Positions 15,995 through 25,178 of a stretch of DNA of 64,000 bases are shown one piece after another; positions within the stretch are counted from its first letter, which is position 1; each line of letters begins with the position of its first letter. The stretch is from Flammeovirgaceae bacterium UBA2366 (GTDB lineage Bacteria > Bacteroidota > Bacteroidia > Cytophagales > Cyclobacteriaceae): the NCBI GenBank assembly GCA_002344065.1, contig DDTK01000015.1:62001-126000 (forward strand). Direction: 5' to 3'. The position numbers and the translations under genes are program-made. The notes beneath the pieces were generated by a model. That model was given only the letters and a program-made list of their open reading frames with translations. It did not search any database and was not told the origin of the DNA.

Positions 15995-16645
15995 CTACAC
16001 CTTCCACTTTGAGGGATCATACCGCCAGGCTTTAAGCGAAGCCAGTTCTTCTTCACTAATATAGTTCTGGCTCAAAGCACTACTCAACAGGTAATTGTAA
16101 TCGCTCAGGCTAACGAGTGAGACATTTTCCTGGTAGAAATTATTCATGGCAACATCAAATCCATAGGTAAATATCGATACCATGCCCAACACAACAGCAC
16201 CGGCATCGCGAAGTGCCTGAACGGCTTTTAGTGAACTGCCACCGGTGGAGATAAGATCTTCAATGACCACAACCTTTTGCCCGCGGGTTATACGGCCTTC
16301 AATCAGATTTTCCATTCCGTGATCTTTGGGTTTTGGACGAACATATGCGAAGGGTAAGTTCATAGCATCAGCTACCAGTGCTCCTTGTGCAATACCGGCC
16401 GTGGCCACACCTACAATAGCTTCAGCAGCGGCATAGTTTTCCTTAATAGCATGTATAAGTCCTGCCTTTATAGCGTTTCTGATTTCGGGATATGAGAGCG
16501 ACAGCCGGTTGTCGCAGTAAATTGGAGATTTCCAACCCGATGCCCAGGTAAACGGCTTTTGTGTGCTTAACTTTATAGCCTCTATCTGCAACAGCATGGT
16601 GGCCACCTGTTCGGCAGTTTTTCCTTCAACTTTAATGATCGGCAT
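15995..16645 (-). CDS. pyrE: Orotate phosphoribosyltransferase
   Basis: This 216-residue enzyme converts orotate and PRPP to orotidine monophosphate in pyrimidine synthesis. The PRPP-binding motif VVVIEDLISTGGSS is intact, with the substrate loop RPKPKDHGMENLIEG and the N-terminal TWASGWKSPIYCDNR. Length is normal for the family. The start at 16645 faces the Nudix gene at 16796; their promoters must share the 150-base gap. Confidence 0.94.
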   Translation of the reverse strand: MPIIKVEGKTAEQVATMLLQIEAIKLSTQKPFTWASGWKSPIYCDNRLSLSYPEIRNAIKAGLIHAIKENYAAAEAIVGVATAGIAQGALVADAMNLPFAYVRPKPKDHGMENLIEGRITRGQKVVVIEDLISTGGSSLKAVQALRDAGAVVLGMVSIFTYGFDVAMNNFYQENVSLVSLSDYNYLLSSALSQNYISEEELASLKAWRYDPSKWKV

Positions 16646-16795
16646 GGTACAATAAATGTTTCCCGAAAATCAGTTAATCAATTGGTTAAATCAAGTTTGG
16701 GTATTAAATGGGGCAAAAAACTTTGGGCACCCACTTGTGTCCTTGGAGAATATTTATTCCTTTGCAAACATGGTACGACTTCTATCGTTTCCCGG

Positions 16796-17482
16796 ATGAT
16801 TATCTTTATCAATGATATTCCGGTAAGTCTCTACAAAGCCGATGAAGGCCCTGTTGACGGCCATTTTAACCATATTATTGATGCTGCCACAGAGCCGATC
16901 ATACGTGCCAAATTGGTACAACACGTTTGGGTGAAAAACGTACGGGAGCCAGAGTTTGAAATGTTGCTGGAGTACCTCAATTCTAAAGTACCCATAGGCT
17001 TACACTCCCTTCATATTAACGCATATGATTATACAGCCTTAAAGAATCTGCTTACCAGCAAGTTTAAGGTGATTAAAGCGGCTGGTGGCCTTGTCAGAAA
17101 GAAGGATAAGTTTCTGATGATTTACCGTATGAAGAAGTGGGACCTGCCAAAAGGCAAAAAAGAGCGAAGTGAAAAATATCCACAAACCGCCATTCGGGAA
17201 GTGGAGGAGGAGTGTAATGTTACGGTAAAGCTGGCCGGAAAAATTTGTACCACGTGGCATACCTATACCATGAACAGAAGAGCGATGCTTAAAAAAACCA
17301 AGTGGTATGCTATGGATTTGATGGATGACTCAAAGATGAAGCCCAGTGGCGAGGAAGATATTGAGGAGTTGCGCTGGATGAAAACCAAAGAAGTGTATCA
17401 TGCCCTGGAGCATTCCTATAAATCTATTCGATACGTTTTTGAACGGTATTACGATTTGGTAGATATCAAATCTCCCCGCTAA
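16796..17482 (+). CDS. Nudix hydrolase with N-terminal extension
   Basis: This protein of about 228 residues has an unknown N-terminal region of roughly 100 residues and a C-terminal Nudix domain. The Nudix box is GKKERSEKYPQTAIREVEEE followed by CNV: the usual last Gly of the box is Asn, while the catalytic REVEEE core is present. An upstream in-frame TTG at 16682 would add 38 unlikely residues, so the ATG at 16796 is chosen. It converges on coaD with a four-base overlap. The substrate is unknown. Confidence 0.8.
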   Translation: MIIFINDIPVSLYKADEGPVDGHFNHIIDAATEPIIRAKLVQHVWVKNVREPEFEMLLEYLNSKVPIGLHSLHINAYDYTALKNLLTSKFKVIKAAGGLVRKKDKFLMIYRMKKWDLPKGKKERSEKYPQTAIREVEEECNVTVKLAGKICTTWHTYTMNRRAMLKKTKWYAMDLMDDSKMKPSGEEDIEELRWMKTKEVYHALEHSYKSIRYVFERYYDLVDIKSPR

Positions 17483-17934
17483 AGTTTATACGGCAAAAAG
17501 CCGTTAACATCGCCCTTATACCGGTGTACTTCACGAATGATGGAGGAACTGATGGAAGCGAATTGAGGTGAGGTGATTAAAAAAACAGACTCAAGTTCTG
17601 CATTCAAGTAGCGGTTAACCTGGGCTATACTATTCTCGTACTCGAAGTCGGTGGTGTTACGCAAGCCCCGAAGCAGGTATTGCGCTCCGTTTTTGCGCGC
17701 AAATTCAGCGGTAAGTTCTGAAAACGTTACCACCTTGATATTAGGATAACCGGCAAACGTTTTTCGGATACACTCCATCATCAGGTCGATTTCAAAGTAC
17801 CGTACACTTTTTCCGCTGTTGTAGCCTATGGCCACAATAATTTCGTCAAAGAGTTTGAGGCCCCTCAATACAATGTCTTCATGGCCTTTGGTAAACGGAT
17901 CGAATGAGCCGGGAAATAACGCAATACGTTTCAT
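17479..17934 (-). CDS. coaD: Pantetheine-phosphate adenylyltransferase
   Basis: This 151-residue enzyme transfers AMP from ATP to 4'-phosphopantetheine, the penultimate step of coenzyme A synthesis. The nucleotidyltransferase motif GSFDPFTKGHEDI is at the N terminus and ISSSIIREV near the C terminus. Length is normal. It lies downstream of the DUF3822 gene on the same strand, an arrangement I associate with Bacteroidota genomes. Confidence 0.94.
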   Translation of the reverse strand: MKRIALFPGSFDPFTKGHEDIVLRGLKLFDEIIVAIGYNSGKSVRYFEIDLMMECIRKTFAGYPNIKVVTFSELTAEFARKNGAQYLLRGLRNTTDFEYENSIAQVNRYLNAELESVFLITSPQFASISSSIIREVHRYKGDVNGFLPYKL

Positions 17935-17987
17935 CGGGTAAGGTTATTGGTTAAAGGTCGGTAAATGCCTGTTGATAACCAAGATGG

Positions 17988-18869
17988 CTAAAAAAGGTTG
18001 ATGCTGTAAAGATCCAGAAAATGATGATCCTGCACTTCATCAAACAAGTAGCCAAAGGAGAGATGGGCCGGACGTTCACCAAACGTTACGTTTTGTATGT
18101 ACTTGTAAAACTCGTGATAGTGCGGTGAGTTTTTACCAATGTACCCCCACATAATTACTTTACTGGTTTGCTGATCCAGCTCCAGCGTTTTCATCACCAG
18201 CATTATATACTTGATATAATCCTGAAAGCTTAGAATGCTGAACTGATTGTAGTACACCAATTTATTTTCATGAACAGATAGAATGTGCAGCTTAAACCTG
18301 TCAACATACAAGTAAAGTGGATTGTCGGTGCGGGTGGCAGCGTAGTTCATTACCCCCTCAATAAGGGCAGCCGATTGGTGAAGAATGGTAAATTGTTTTT
18401 GTGGATAAAGTGCTTCAAGCCATGAGGTGAGTTCTTTCTGTACGGCAAAAACCGTTACGGCCTGGCTGTTTTTCATGGCAATTGCCAAAACTTCTTCCCT
18501 GCTTTTATTAACATGTGCATTAAACTTCAGGTAGTCGGCAGCAGATTCGGCAACAAATAAAGATTCAGGAACCTGCACAAGTTTTTGATTCTTAATTGAA
18601 ATTTTAATCGAATTCCAAAAACCTGCCTTTAAAAATGGATGATGATCAAACAACTGATCAAGCGTGTTGAGTAAGTCTTCATTCGAAGACACCGAGGGAA
18701 GTACATAGTCTTCTAAGAAAAGAACACGGTTATCATCGCCACCAACAACGGCTACTTGTACATCGCGCGAGCCTACATTAACTAATAAGGAATATTCATG
18801 GATGTTGTCTTCTTCAAAACGATCATCCTTGATTTTTTTTATCAGTTTAAACGTGGCAAGGCTTTGCAA
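17988..18869 (-). CDS. DUF3822 family protein
   Basis: This 293-residue protein resembles the Bacteroidota-restricted DUF3822 family. It has an actin/hexokinase-like look: an N-terminal strand pair (YSLLVNVGSRDVQVAVVG), a middle LYLYVDRFKLHILSV and a final VIMWGYIG. No catalytic residues can be assigned. It sits one base from the start of the coaD-ward run after the 18871 gene and 53 bases before coaD. In related genomes this gene is commonly next to coaD or rsmD; no rsmD is seen here. Confidence 0.7.
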   Translation of the reverse strand: MQSLATFKLIKKIKDDRFEEDNIHEYSLLVNVGSRDVQVAVVGGDDNRVLFLEDYVLPSVSSNEDLLNTLDQLFDHHPFLKAGFWNSIKISIKNQKLVQVPESLFVAESAADYLKFNAHVNKSREEVLAIAMKNSQAVTVFAVQKELTSWLEALYPQKQFTILHQSAALIEGVMNYAATRTDNPLYLYVDRFKLHILSVHENKLVYYNQFSILSFQDYIKYIMLVMKTLELDQQTSKVIMWGYIGKNSPHYHEFYKYIQNVTFGERPAHLSFGYLFDEVQDHHFLDLYSINLF

Positions 18870-18870
18870 G

Positions 18871-19683
18871 TTATTCCCAATTTCCGGCTGTTGTTACATC
18901 CGTTTTTGATCCAAAGCGCAGAGGTTTTTTATTCTTAGCTTCGTTCCCTTCTCTTCGTTCAGGGTTTATAGGCGCAGGATCCTTAACTTCGATGACCCAT
19001 ACTTTGATGTTGTTTTTCTCGATTTGCTGCGTAAAGATTTCGAAATTTTTATCTGAGCCCGGAACCTTTGCCAGGTTTTTTACATCCACATCAGGATTCA
19101 ATTGATAGTCCCAGAGGGTGATCAGATTTTGTCCTTTTTTTAATTTATCACCCGAATTGATTTTAGCTAAACTGCTGATTGTGCCCTTATCCAAAAAGAC
19201 GAATTCTTCCGTACGGTCACCGGATTCTCTTCTCATTCTATAGGACTTTGTTCCCTTCACTACGTAATCACCTTCATTTTTCATGAATCCCAGGAATGTT
19301 CCGTTATCAGCAGCATTTACAGCATAGGTTTTTCTGAATATTTTTTCTTTTGCCGAAACCTGGCCGATAGTGTCTATTTTAACCAACACGCTATCCACGC
19401 CATAGCTTTTGGGAATAATTGTTTCTGTTTTAACAATAATGGGTACCGAGCCAGTTTCAATGAAATTAATCAGCGTATCCCAACTGCTGGTGTATTTGCC
19501 GTGTTGTTCGAGGTATACTTTTTGAGCTTCCCGTATTACGGCCAGTTTATCGGTTATTTGTCGCTCTGTTGAAACTATTTTCTCCCGGAATTCAATGGTT
19601 GAGTTAATGCTGTTATAGAGGTAATAGGCTAATGCCAAGCTAACGGCAAAAAGAACGTAGGCGAGAATTTTTGACAGGTTCAT
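18871..19683 (-). CDS. Unknown membrane-anchored protein
   Basis: I do not recognise a named family for this 270-residue protein. It has one N-terminal membrane helix (residues 7-26), a short coiled-coil (EFREKIVSTERQITDKLAVI), a segment AQKVYLEQHGKYTSSWDTL that resembles the start of pseudopilin-like proteins, and a beta-rich domain that ends with a Lys/Arg-rich tail. The domain should face the periplasm. It is one base upstream of DUF3822 on the same strand, so the two are co-transcribed and may work together. Confidence 0.65.
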   Translation of the reverse strand: MNLSKILAYVLFAVSLALAYYLYNSINSTIEFREKIVSTERQITDKLAVIREAQKVYLEQHGKYTSSWDTLINFIETGSVPIIVKTETIIPKSYGVDSVLVKIDTIGQVSAKEKIFRKTYAVNAADNGTFLGFMKNEGDYVVKGTKSYRMRRESGDRTEEFVFLDKGTISSLAKINSGDKLKKGQNLITLWDYQLNPDVDVKNLAKVPGSDKNFEIFTQQIEKNNIKVWVIEVKDPAPINPERREGNEAKNKKPLRFGSKTDVTTAGNWE

Positions 19684-19756
19684 TAGTTACGGTTTAAGGC
19701 CACAAGTATAATTATTTTAAGGGGTAAAAAACAAGGTAAAATCCGTGTTTGGAGAA

Positions 19757-20233
19757 TTATATTCTATGAAAACCGGTTAAAGTTTTTAATTCTTTTATGG
19801 TTTTGCAGAGCTTCAAAATGCCATGTTTTTCATGCCCTGGCATGGCTTGCAGGGCTTCCCACGGAACAAATTCAACCGCGCGTATAATCTGATTATCCGC
19901 GCGCATTTCAGGGTCTGAACCAGTAGTTAACTTACCCCCGGTAATGGATACATCTGCGAACAGTTCTATAGCATGCAAGGGAGGGTTTACAAACTCCGCC
20001 ACAAACCTGAAACTATCCACCCTTATCTGTAAGCCGGTTTCTTCCATGAATTCCCGTGTTAGGCAATCCTCCATGCGTTGACCAAATTCAAGGCCTCCAC
20101 CGGGAGGCGCCCAGAAATCCTGCCCAGGATACAAACTATGGTTGATCAGCAATAGTGAATCATCTCTCCAACAAAGTCCGCATACCCGAACTCGTATCGA
20201 ATTACCATAAAGCGCTTTAATATTCTCATCCAT
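19757..20233 (-). CDS. Nudix hydrolase
   Basis: This 158-residue protein carries a complete Nudix box, GGLEFGQRMEDCLTREFMEE followed by TG, preceded by FWAPPGG. It should hydrolyse a nucleoside diphosphate linked to another group, with Mg2+. Substrate is not predictable. It is a single gene facing away from the DUF1573 gene; the 119-base gap between them carries a -7-like TAACTTTG at 20331-20338 reading toward DUF1573. Confidence 0.85.
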   Translation of the reverse strand: MDENIKALYGNSIRVRVCGLCWRDDSLLLINHSLYPGQDFWAPPGGGLEFGQRMEDCLTREFMEETGLQIRVDSFRFVAEFVNPPLHAIELFADVSITGGKLTTGSDPEMRADNQIIRAVEFVPWEALQAMPGHEKHGILKLCKTIKELKTLTGFHRI

Positions 20234-20352
20234 GACAGGTTACCAGGGGGGATAATACAAGATGGACGGCAAAGTCACGAATATTCAAGAAATTTGCACT
20301 TTATTGGCAAAATTGTTGTTTCGTGAATGTTAACTTTGAAAAAAAATAAACT

Positions 20353-20766
20353 ATGAAGAAGCCTTTAGTTTTATTGTTTTTGGTAGCCTTGGTGGCCAAT
20401 ACCCTGGCACAGGATACCAAATCTGCAGCAGCCAAAGTAAATGGTGCCGTAATAACGTTTGAGAAAAGCACGCATGATTTTGGAGATATTTATCAGGGTG
20501 ATAATGTAGAGCATGTTTATAAGTTTACCAATACCGGAAATGAACCCTTGATCATTTCCAATATTCAGGTAACCTGTGGCTGTACTGCACCTTCCTGGCC
20601 TAAAAATCCTATTCCTCCGGGTGGAAAGGGAGAGATAAAAATCGGATTTAACAGTGCTGGCAAAATGGGGCGACAGAACAAAACCGTTACGGTTGTTTCC
20701 AATGCCGTGAATGAAGACAACCTGATTTCATTTGTCACCAACATCCTGGCAAAGAATCCACAATAG
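20353..20766 (+). CDS. DUF1573 secreted protein
   Basis: This 137-residue protein has a Sec signal (ending near ANTLAQD) and one DUF1573 domain: FEKSTHDFGDIYQGDNVEHVY, FTNTGNEPLIISNIQVTCGC and PGGKGEIKIGF. The domain is an immunoglobulin-like fold common in Bacteroidota; the paired Cys in TCGC is conserved. The role is unknown. It ends at a strong bidirectional terminator shared with the convergent DUF423 gene. Confidence 0.88.
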   Translation: MKKPLVLLFLVALVANTLAQDTKSAAAKVNGAVITFEKSTHDFGDIYQGDNVEHVYKFTNTGNEPLIISNIQVTCGCTAPSWPKNPIPPGGKGEIKIGFNSAGKMGRQNKTVTVVSNAVNEDNLISFVTNILAKNPQ

Positions 20767-20794
20767 TCTTCAACAACTGAGTAATTTCAGCAAC

Positions 20795-20827
20795 AAAAAA
20801 AGCCATCCTGATAAGGGTGGCTTTTTT
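20795..20827. terminator. Bidirectional intrinsic terminator
   Basis: The inverted repeat AAAAAAGCCA-TCC...GG-GTGGCTTTTTT gives a stem with an A-run on one side and a T-run on the other. It lies between the converging DUF1573 and DUF423 genes and can end transcription from both. Confidence 0.85.
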
Positions 20828-21206
20828 ACTTTACTGATTTGTAAACTCCAATCAGTAAACATAGCCAACCGGCAATCCACGCCACACCTCCAACTGGAGT
20901 AATCATCGCAAAGGTTGTAACCTGTGAAAAACATAACAGGTATAGGCTACCACTAAACAACACCACACCTGCAAGGAATAACCAGGAGGCATAAGCAAAC
21001 AGGGTAGTTTTAAAAAGGTGTTGAAATACACCCGTTACCAATAGCGCAAAGGCATGGTAAAACTGATACCGAACGGCTAACTCAAACGTATCAACCCTAC
21101 CGGTTTCAACGAGCATGGGTTTTAACGCATGTGCACCAAATGCACCCAACGCAACGCCCAGTAATCCGAATGTGGCACCAATAAGAAATGTTTTTCGACT
21201 GTTCAT
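20826..21206 (-). CDS. DUF423 (YgdD-like) membrane protein
   Basis: This 126-residue protein has four membrane helices and the family signature GVALGAFGAHALK near the N terminus, with YQFYHAFALL and TPVGGVAWIAGW later. DUF423 proteins are inner-membrane proteins of unknown function. It follows the YggS-type gene by about 12 bases on the same strand and its stop lies in the terminator T-run. Confidence 0.88.
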   Translation of the reverse strand: MNSRKTFLIGATFGLLGVALGAFGAHALKPMLVETGRVDTFELAVRYQFYHAFALLVTGVFQHLFKTTLFAYASWLFLAGVVLFSGSLYLLCFSQVTTFAMITPVGGVAWIAGWLCLLIGVYKSVK

Positions 21207-21218
21207 GAATGTTGATTA

Positions 21219-21890
21219 TTAATAGTTATTCCGCTCGCCAAATATGGCCGTACCAATTCTTATCATGGTACTTCCTTCTTCCAGTGCAATCTCGTAATCA
21301 CCACTCATGCCCATCGATAATTCTTCCATCGATACAGTGGAAGGTAAACTGATATTCTTCAGGCTGTCAAAAAATATTTTTAACGTTCTGAATTCTTTTC
21401 TCACCTGATCTTGATTATCAGTAAAAGTAGCCATACCCATCAATCCGGATATTTTTATATTGCTTAGCTGTTTAAAATCTTCGCTGTTGATAAGATTCGT
21501 TACTTCTTCTTGCGAAAAGCCAAATTTGGTTTCTTCTTCAGCAATATGAAGTTGAAGTAAACAAGGAATGACACGACTGACTTTTTGAGCTTGTTTATTT
21601 ATTTCTAGTAAAAGTTTCAAGCTATCTACCGAATGAATAAGTTGAACAAACGGGGCAATGTACTTAACCTTATTGGTTTGTAAATGGCCGATCATGTGCC
21701 ATTGAATGTCTTTGGGTAACGTCTCATATTTCAGTTGAAGCTCTTGTGCCTTGTTCTCCCCAAACACGCGGTGTCCGGCCTCGTAGGCTTCCAGAATTCG
21801 TTCAATGGGTTGGGTTTTACTTACAGCAATCAGGGTGACCCCGGCAGGTAAGTTCTGGCGGTATTTTGCTATGTTATTTTTGATGCTCAT
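21219..21890 (-). CDS. YggS/PROSC-type PLP homeostasis protein
   Basis: This 223-residue protein matches the YggS family of pyridoxal phosphate-binding proteins: LIAVSKTQPIERI with the PLP Lys, FGENKAQELQLK, WHMIGHLQTNKVKY, LSMGMSGDYEIAL and the C-terminal TMIRIGTAIFGER. Its known role is control of free PLP and of amino-acid pools. Length is normal. It is divergently transcribed from the GH3-family gene with a 52-base gap. Confidence 0.93.
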   Translation of the reverse strand: MSIKNNIAKYRQNLPAGVTLIAVSKTQPIERILEAYEAGHRVFGENKAQELQLKYETLPKDIQWHMIGHLQTNKVKYIAPFVQLIHSVDSLKLLLEINKQAQKVSRVIPCLLQLHIAEEETKFGFSQEEVTNLINSEDFKQLSNIKISGLMGMATFTDNQDQVRKEFRTLKIFFDSLKNISLPSTVSMEELSMGMSGDYEIALEEGSTMIRIGTAIFGERNNY

Positions 21891-21942
21891 TCTGTATTTT
21901 TGACAACTTCAACCACAAATTTAACCCTAACAACCAATAAAC

Positions 21943-23499
21943 ATGGCGATACTTGGCACCTTGCTCAAAAAAGGAATTCGGTTACGCGAAATGATGGAGC
22001 AGGAGTATACTTCGCCTTTTGATTTACAGAAGAAGGAGTTGAAGGAACTGCTCATAGCAGCTAACCAAACTGAGTTTGGAAAGCATTACAACTTTGCTGA
22101 AATCCTGAAAGACTTTCGAAAAGGGAACAAGAGTTTTTACGACAATTTTCGTAATAAAATACCTATACATACCTATAATAAAATCTATGGCGATTGGTGG
22201 AAACTTTCCCTTAAAGGGGTAAAGAACATCTGCTGGCCAGGCCGGGTCAAATATTTTGCGCTAAGCTCTGGCACGTCTGAGGCCTCCTCTAAGCATATAC
22301 CGGTAACCAAGGATATGACCAAGGCTATTCAGCGCACCAGTATCCGGCAGATATTATCACTTTCCAAGTACGACCTGCCTTCAGATTTTTTTACCTCCGG
22401 AATTTTAATGTTGGGAGGTAGTACACACCTGAATAAAATCGGAAATTATTTTGAAGGTGATTTGAGCGGAATACAGGCGGCCAAGCTTCCGTTTTGGTTT
22501 CAGCATTTTTATAAGCCTGGAAAGCGCATTGCCAAAACCCGAAACTGGGATGCCAAACTGGATGAGATAACCAAAAAGGCCAAAGATTGGGATATTGGTA
22601 TTATTGTAGGCGTTCCTGCATGGCTTCAGATCCTCATGGAAAAAATACTGGATCATTATAAGGTTGCTAACATTCATGAAATATGGCCAAACCTGAAAGT
22701 GTATGTTCATGGAGGTGTTTCCCTTGATCCCTATCGAAAAGGTTTTGAAAAATTAATGGGTAAACCTATTTATTACATTGAAACCTACCTGGCCTCAGAA
22801 GGCTTTATCGCCTACCAGGCATATCCCAACAGGCGATCAATGCGGCTAGTGCTCAACAACGGAATGTTTTATGAATTTGTGCCCTTTGAGGATAAAAATT
22901 TTGATGAGAACGGAGAAGTGAAATCAGAAGCACAAACGCTGATGATTGATGAAGTAGAGGAGGGCAAGGAATATGCGATATTATTATCCAGTTGTGCAGG
23001 TGCCTGGCGCTACCTGATTGGTGATGTGATAAAATTTGTATCGCTGGAGGAATCGGAAATTATAATTACCGGCCGAACGAAACATTTCCTGAGCCTGTGT
23101 GGTGAACACCTTTCGGTAGATAATATGAACAAAGCCATTGAGTTGGCTTCAAACGATTTGAATATCGAAGTGCCTGAGTTCGCAGTTGCGGGTATTCCGC
23201 ATGGTACCTTGTTTGCTCACCATTGGTTTGTAGGTACGGATAATGCTGTTGATGGAAATGTTTTGCGCGAAAAAATTGATGGTCATTTAAAGGTTTTAAA
23301 TGATGATTATGCCGTTGAACGCAGCGCAGCCTTAAAAGATGTTTACGTTGATGTGTTGCCGGTGCATATGTTTTATGATTGGATGAAATCAAAAGGAAAA
23401 GTAGGGGGGCAAAATAAATTTCCACGGGTGATGAAGAACCACCAACTGGAAGACTGGAAAGCATTTATTGAAAGTCACGTAAATGGAAATCGTTCTTAA
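21943..23499 (+). CDS. GH3-family acyl acid-amido synthetase
   Basis: This 518-residue protein belongs to the GH3 family best known from plant hormone conjugation. The ATP-binding motifs are SSGTSEASSK (residues 108-117), a YLASEGF segment and YLIGD (357-361). The family adenylates a carboxylic acid and joins it to an amino acid. Bacterial members are poorly characterised. The gene overlaps the following LysE-type exporter gene by 17 bases, so product formation and export could be coupled; this is inferred. A perfect -7 box TATTTTTG is at 21895-21902 without a well-spaced -33 box. Confidence 0.88.
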   Translation: MAILGTLLKKGIRLREMMEQEYTSPFDLQKKELKELLIAANQTEFGKHYNFAEILKDFRKGNKSFYDNFRNKIPIHTYNKIYGDWWKLSLKGVKNICWPGRVKYFALSSGTSEASSKHIPVTKDMTKAIQRTSIRQILSLSKYDLPSDFFTSGILMLGGSTHLNKIGNYFEGDLSGIQAAKLPFWFQHFYKPGKRIAKTRNWDAKLDEITKKAKDWDIGIIVGVPAWLQILMEKILDHYKVANIHEIWPNLKVYVHGGVSLDPYRKGFEKLMGKPIYYIETYLASEGFIAYQAYPNRRSMRLVLNNGMFYEFVPFEDKNFDENGEVKSEAQTLMIDEVEEGKEYAILLSSCAGAWRYLIGDVIKFVSLEESEIIITGRTKHFLSLCGEHLSVDNMNKAIELASNDLNIEVPEFAVAGIPHGTLFAHHWFVGTDNAVDGNVLREKIDGHLKVLNDDYAVERSAALKDVYVDVLPVHMFYDWMKSKGKVGGQNKFPRVMKNHQLEDWKAFIESHVNGNRS

Positions 23500-24115
23500 G
23501 GGTATTGTCTCCGGGCTTGTATTGGCGTTACTGGTTGGCCCTGTTTTTTTTACCATTCTGCAAACCAGCATTGAGCGCGGCTTCTGGAGCGGTGCATGGG
23601 TGGCTGCAGGAGTTTCATTGAGCGATGCTGTCTATATTTTTCTGGCTTACCTTGGCCTTTCCCAGGCATTTAATAATCATAAGTCGCAGATCTATATGGC
23701 CTATGTTGGTGGCTTAATTCTTTTTGCATTTGGCGCCTATTACTTGTTCGTAAAGAGCCGGAGAATCCTGGATTTTAAAAGTGTAAACATCAAAGCCAGA
23801 AGTCCGCTGCGGTTGGCCGCCAAAGGATTTATCATTAACGGACTGAGCCCCATGGTGTTGATTTTTTGGATTGGAACCGTAAGCGTGGCCACCGGTGAGT
23901 TTGGATACACCACACATTACCAGGTATCATTATTTTTTGGCGCTATTGTAGCCACAGTTTTCGCCACCGATATGCTCAAGGCCAAACTGGCCGATAAGTT
24001 AAGGGAAGTACTCACCCCACGGCTGGTGCGAATTATGAATATTGTTCTGGGTATAGTAATGGTAATTTTTGGTGGCAGGCTTCTTTTCTATGCCGATTCA
24101 TTTTTTGCCCACTAA
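23483..24115 (+). CDS. LysE/RhtB-family exporter
   Basis: This 210-residue membrane protein has six predicted helices and the N-terminal family pattern GLVLALLVGPVFFTILQTSI followed by GAWVAAGVSLSDAVYI. LysE-family proteins export amino acids or related small molecules. The start lies inside the GH3 gene end (17-base overlap), implying coupled translation; the likely cargo could be an amino acid or an acyl-amino acid, but this is not shown. It converges on the BatA-like gene. Confidence 0.87.
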   Translation: MEIVLKGIVSGLVLALLVGPVFFTILQTSIERGFWSGAWVAAGVSLSDAVYIFLAYLGLSQAFNNHKSQIYMAYVGGLILFAFGAYYLFVKSRRILDFKSVNIKARSPLRLAAKGFIINGLSPMVLIFWIGTVSVATGEFGYTTHYQVSLFFGAIVATVFATDMLKAKLADKLREVLTPRLVRIMNIVLGIVMVIFGGRLLFYADSFFAH

Positions 24116-24125
24116 AGTCGGCCTA

Positions 24126-25178
24126 CTAATCCTGCAAAACGTTGCTGATAAAAGTCGATTTGGTAAATAACCAGAGTAAGAGCAGAACGATGCCCCAGGT
24201 AAGGTAATGTTGGTAATAATCGGCAGTATCTTTGAAACGCGTTTCTTTAATCTCAGCTTTTTCGTATTGATCAATTTTATCGAACACTTGCTCCAGCGCA
24301 CGGTTATCGCTCACCCTGAAAAATTCTCCACCACCAATGTCGGCTATTTTGCGCATGGTAGATTCATCAACGGTGTTGTCAATCATGTTAGGTCTTCCAA
24401 AAAAATCTTTCCCATAGGGTACCATGCCTTCCTTACCGATGATAATGGTGTAAATTTTTATTTCGAAAGCAGCAGCCAACTCGGCTGCAGTAATAGGATC
24501 TATATTACCCGCTGTATTGTCGCCATCGCTGAGCAAAATACATACTTTGGATTTTGAGTTTGCTTCCCGCATCCGGTTGGTAACTACACCCAGTGCACTG
24601 CCTATGGCGGTTCCGCGGTTGTCAATCATGGAAAAATCTATTTCATTGATGTACGATTTTAAAAGGCTGTAGTCGGTTGTTAGGGGCGCCAGGGAAAATG
24701 CATCGCCTGAAAAAACAACGATTCCGATTCTATCCTGCAGCCTGCCGTCAATAAAGTCAGTAGCAACATTTTTGGCGGCTTCCAATCGGTTAGGTGTAAA
24801 GTCGGATATCTGCATCGATTGTGAGATATCAATGGCGATCATAATATCAATTCCCTCGGTCCATTGCTCCACTTTTTCATTTGTTTTTTGAGGCCTTGCT
24901 AATGCAATTAGTAATAGCGTAAGCACCAGCATCATCAATATATCGGGAATAAGCCTGATCAGGTTTAAGGCTGAAGTTTTTAAATCGCGCTGTGCAAGGG
25001 CGACCGGTAATTTTTGATTGAACTTATAGCGCCAGAGCCATCGTAAAAGAATTAAAAGTGGTATGGCCGCTATTCCGTAAAGAAACGAAGGGCGTTCCCA
25101 GCTAAAGGATTGAAGCGTTGAAGGACTGAACCACTCAAGCGAGTACCAAACGTCTGTTGCTTGTATTTCCTTATCCAT
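24126..25178 (-). CDS. BatA-like von Willebrand A membrane protein
   Basis: This 350-residue protein has an N-terminal membrane region, a VWA domain with an intact metal site (IAIDISQSM, then the TDYSLL and LLSDGDNTAG segments), and a C-terminal membrane helix (YLTWGIVLLLLWLF). BatA proteins belong to the Bat aerotolerance operon of Bacteroidota and relatives and act in the envelope. It is the last gene of a three-gene run with the 25171 and 26095 genes; it overlaps the former by eight bases. Confidence 0.85.
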   Translation of the reverse strand: MDKEIQATDVWYSLEWFSPSTLQSFSWERPSFLYGIAAIPLLILLRWLWRYKFNQKLPVALAQRDLKTSALNLIRLIPDILMMLVLTLLLIALARPQKTNEKVEQWTEGIDIMIAIDISQSMQISDFTPNRLEAAKNVATDFIDGRLQDRIGIVVFSGDAFSLAPLTTDYSLLKSYINEIDFSMIDNRGTAIGSALGVVTNRMREANSKSKVCILLSDGDNTAGNIDPITAAELAAAFEIKIYTIIIGKEGMVPYGKDFFGRPNMIDNTVDESTMRKIADIGGGEFFRVSDNRALEQVFDKIDQYEKAEIKETRFKDTADYYQHYLTWGIVLLLLWLFTKSTFISNVLQD

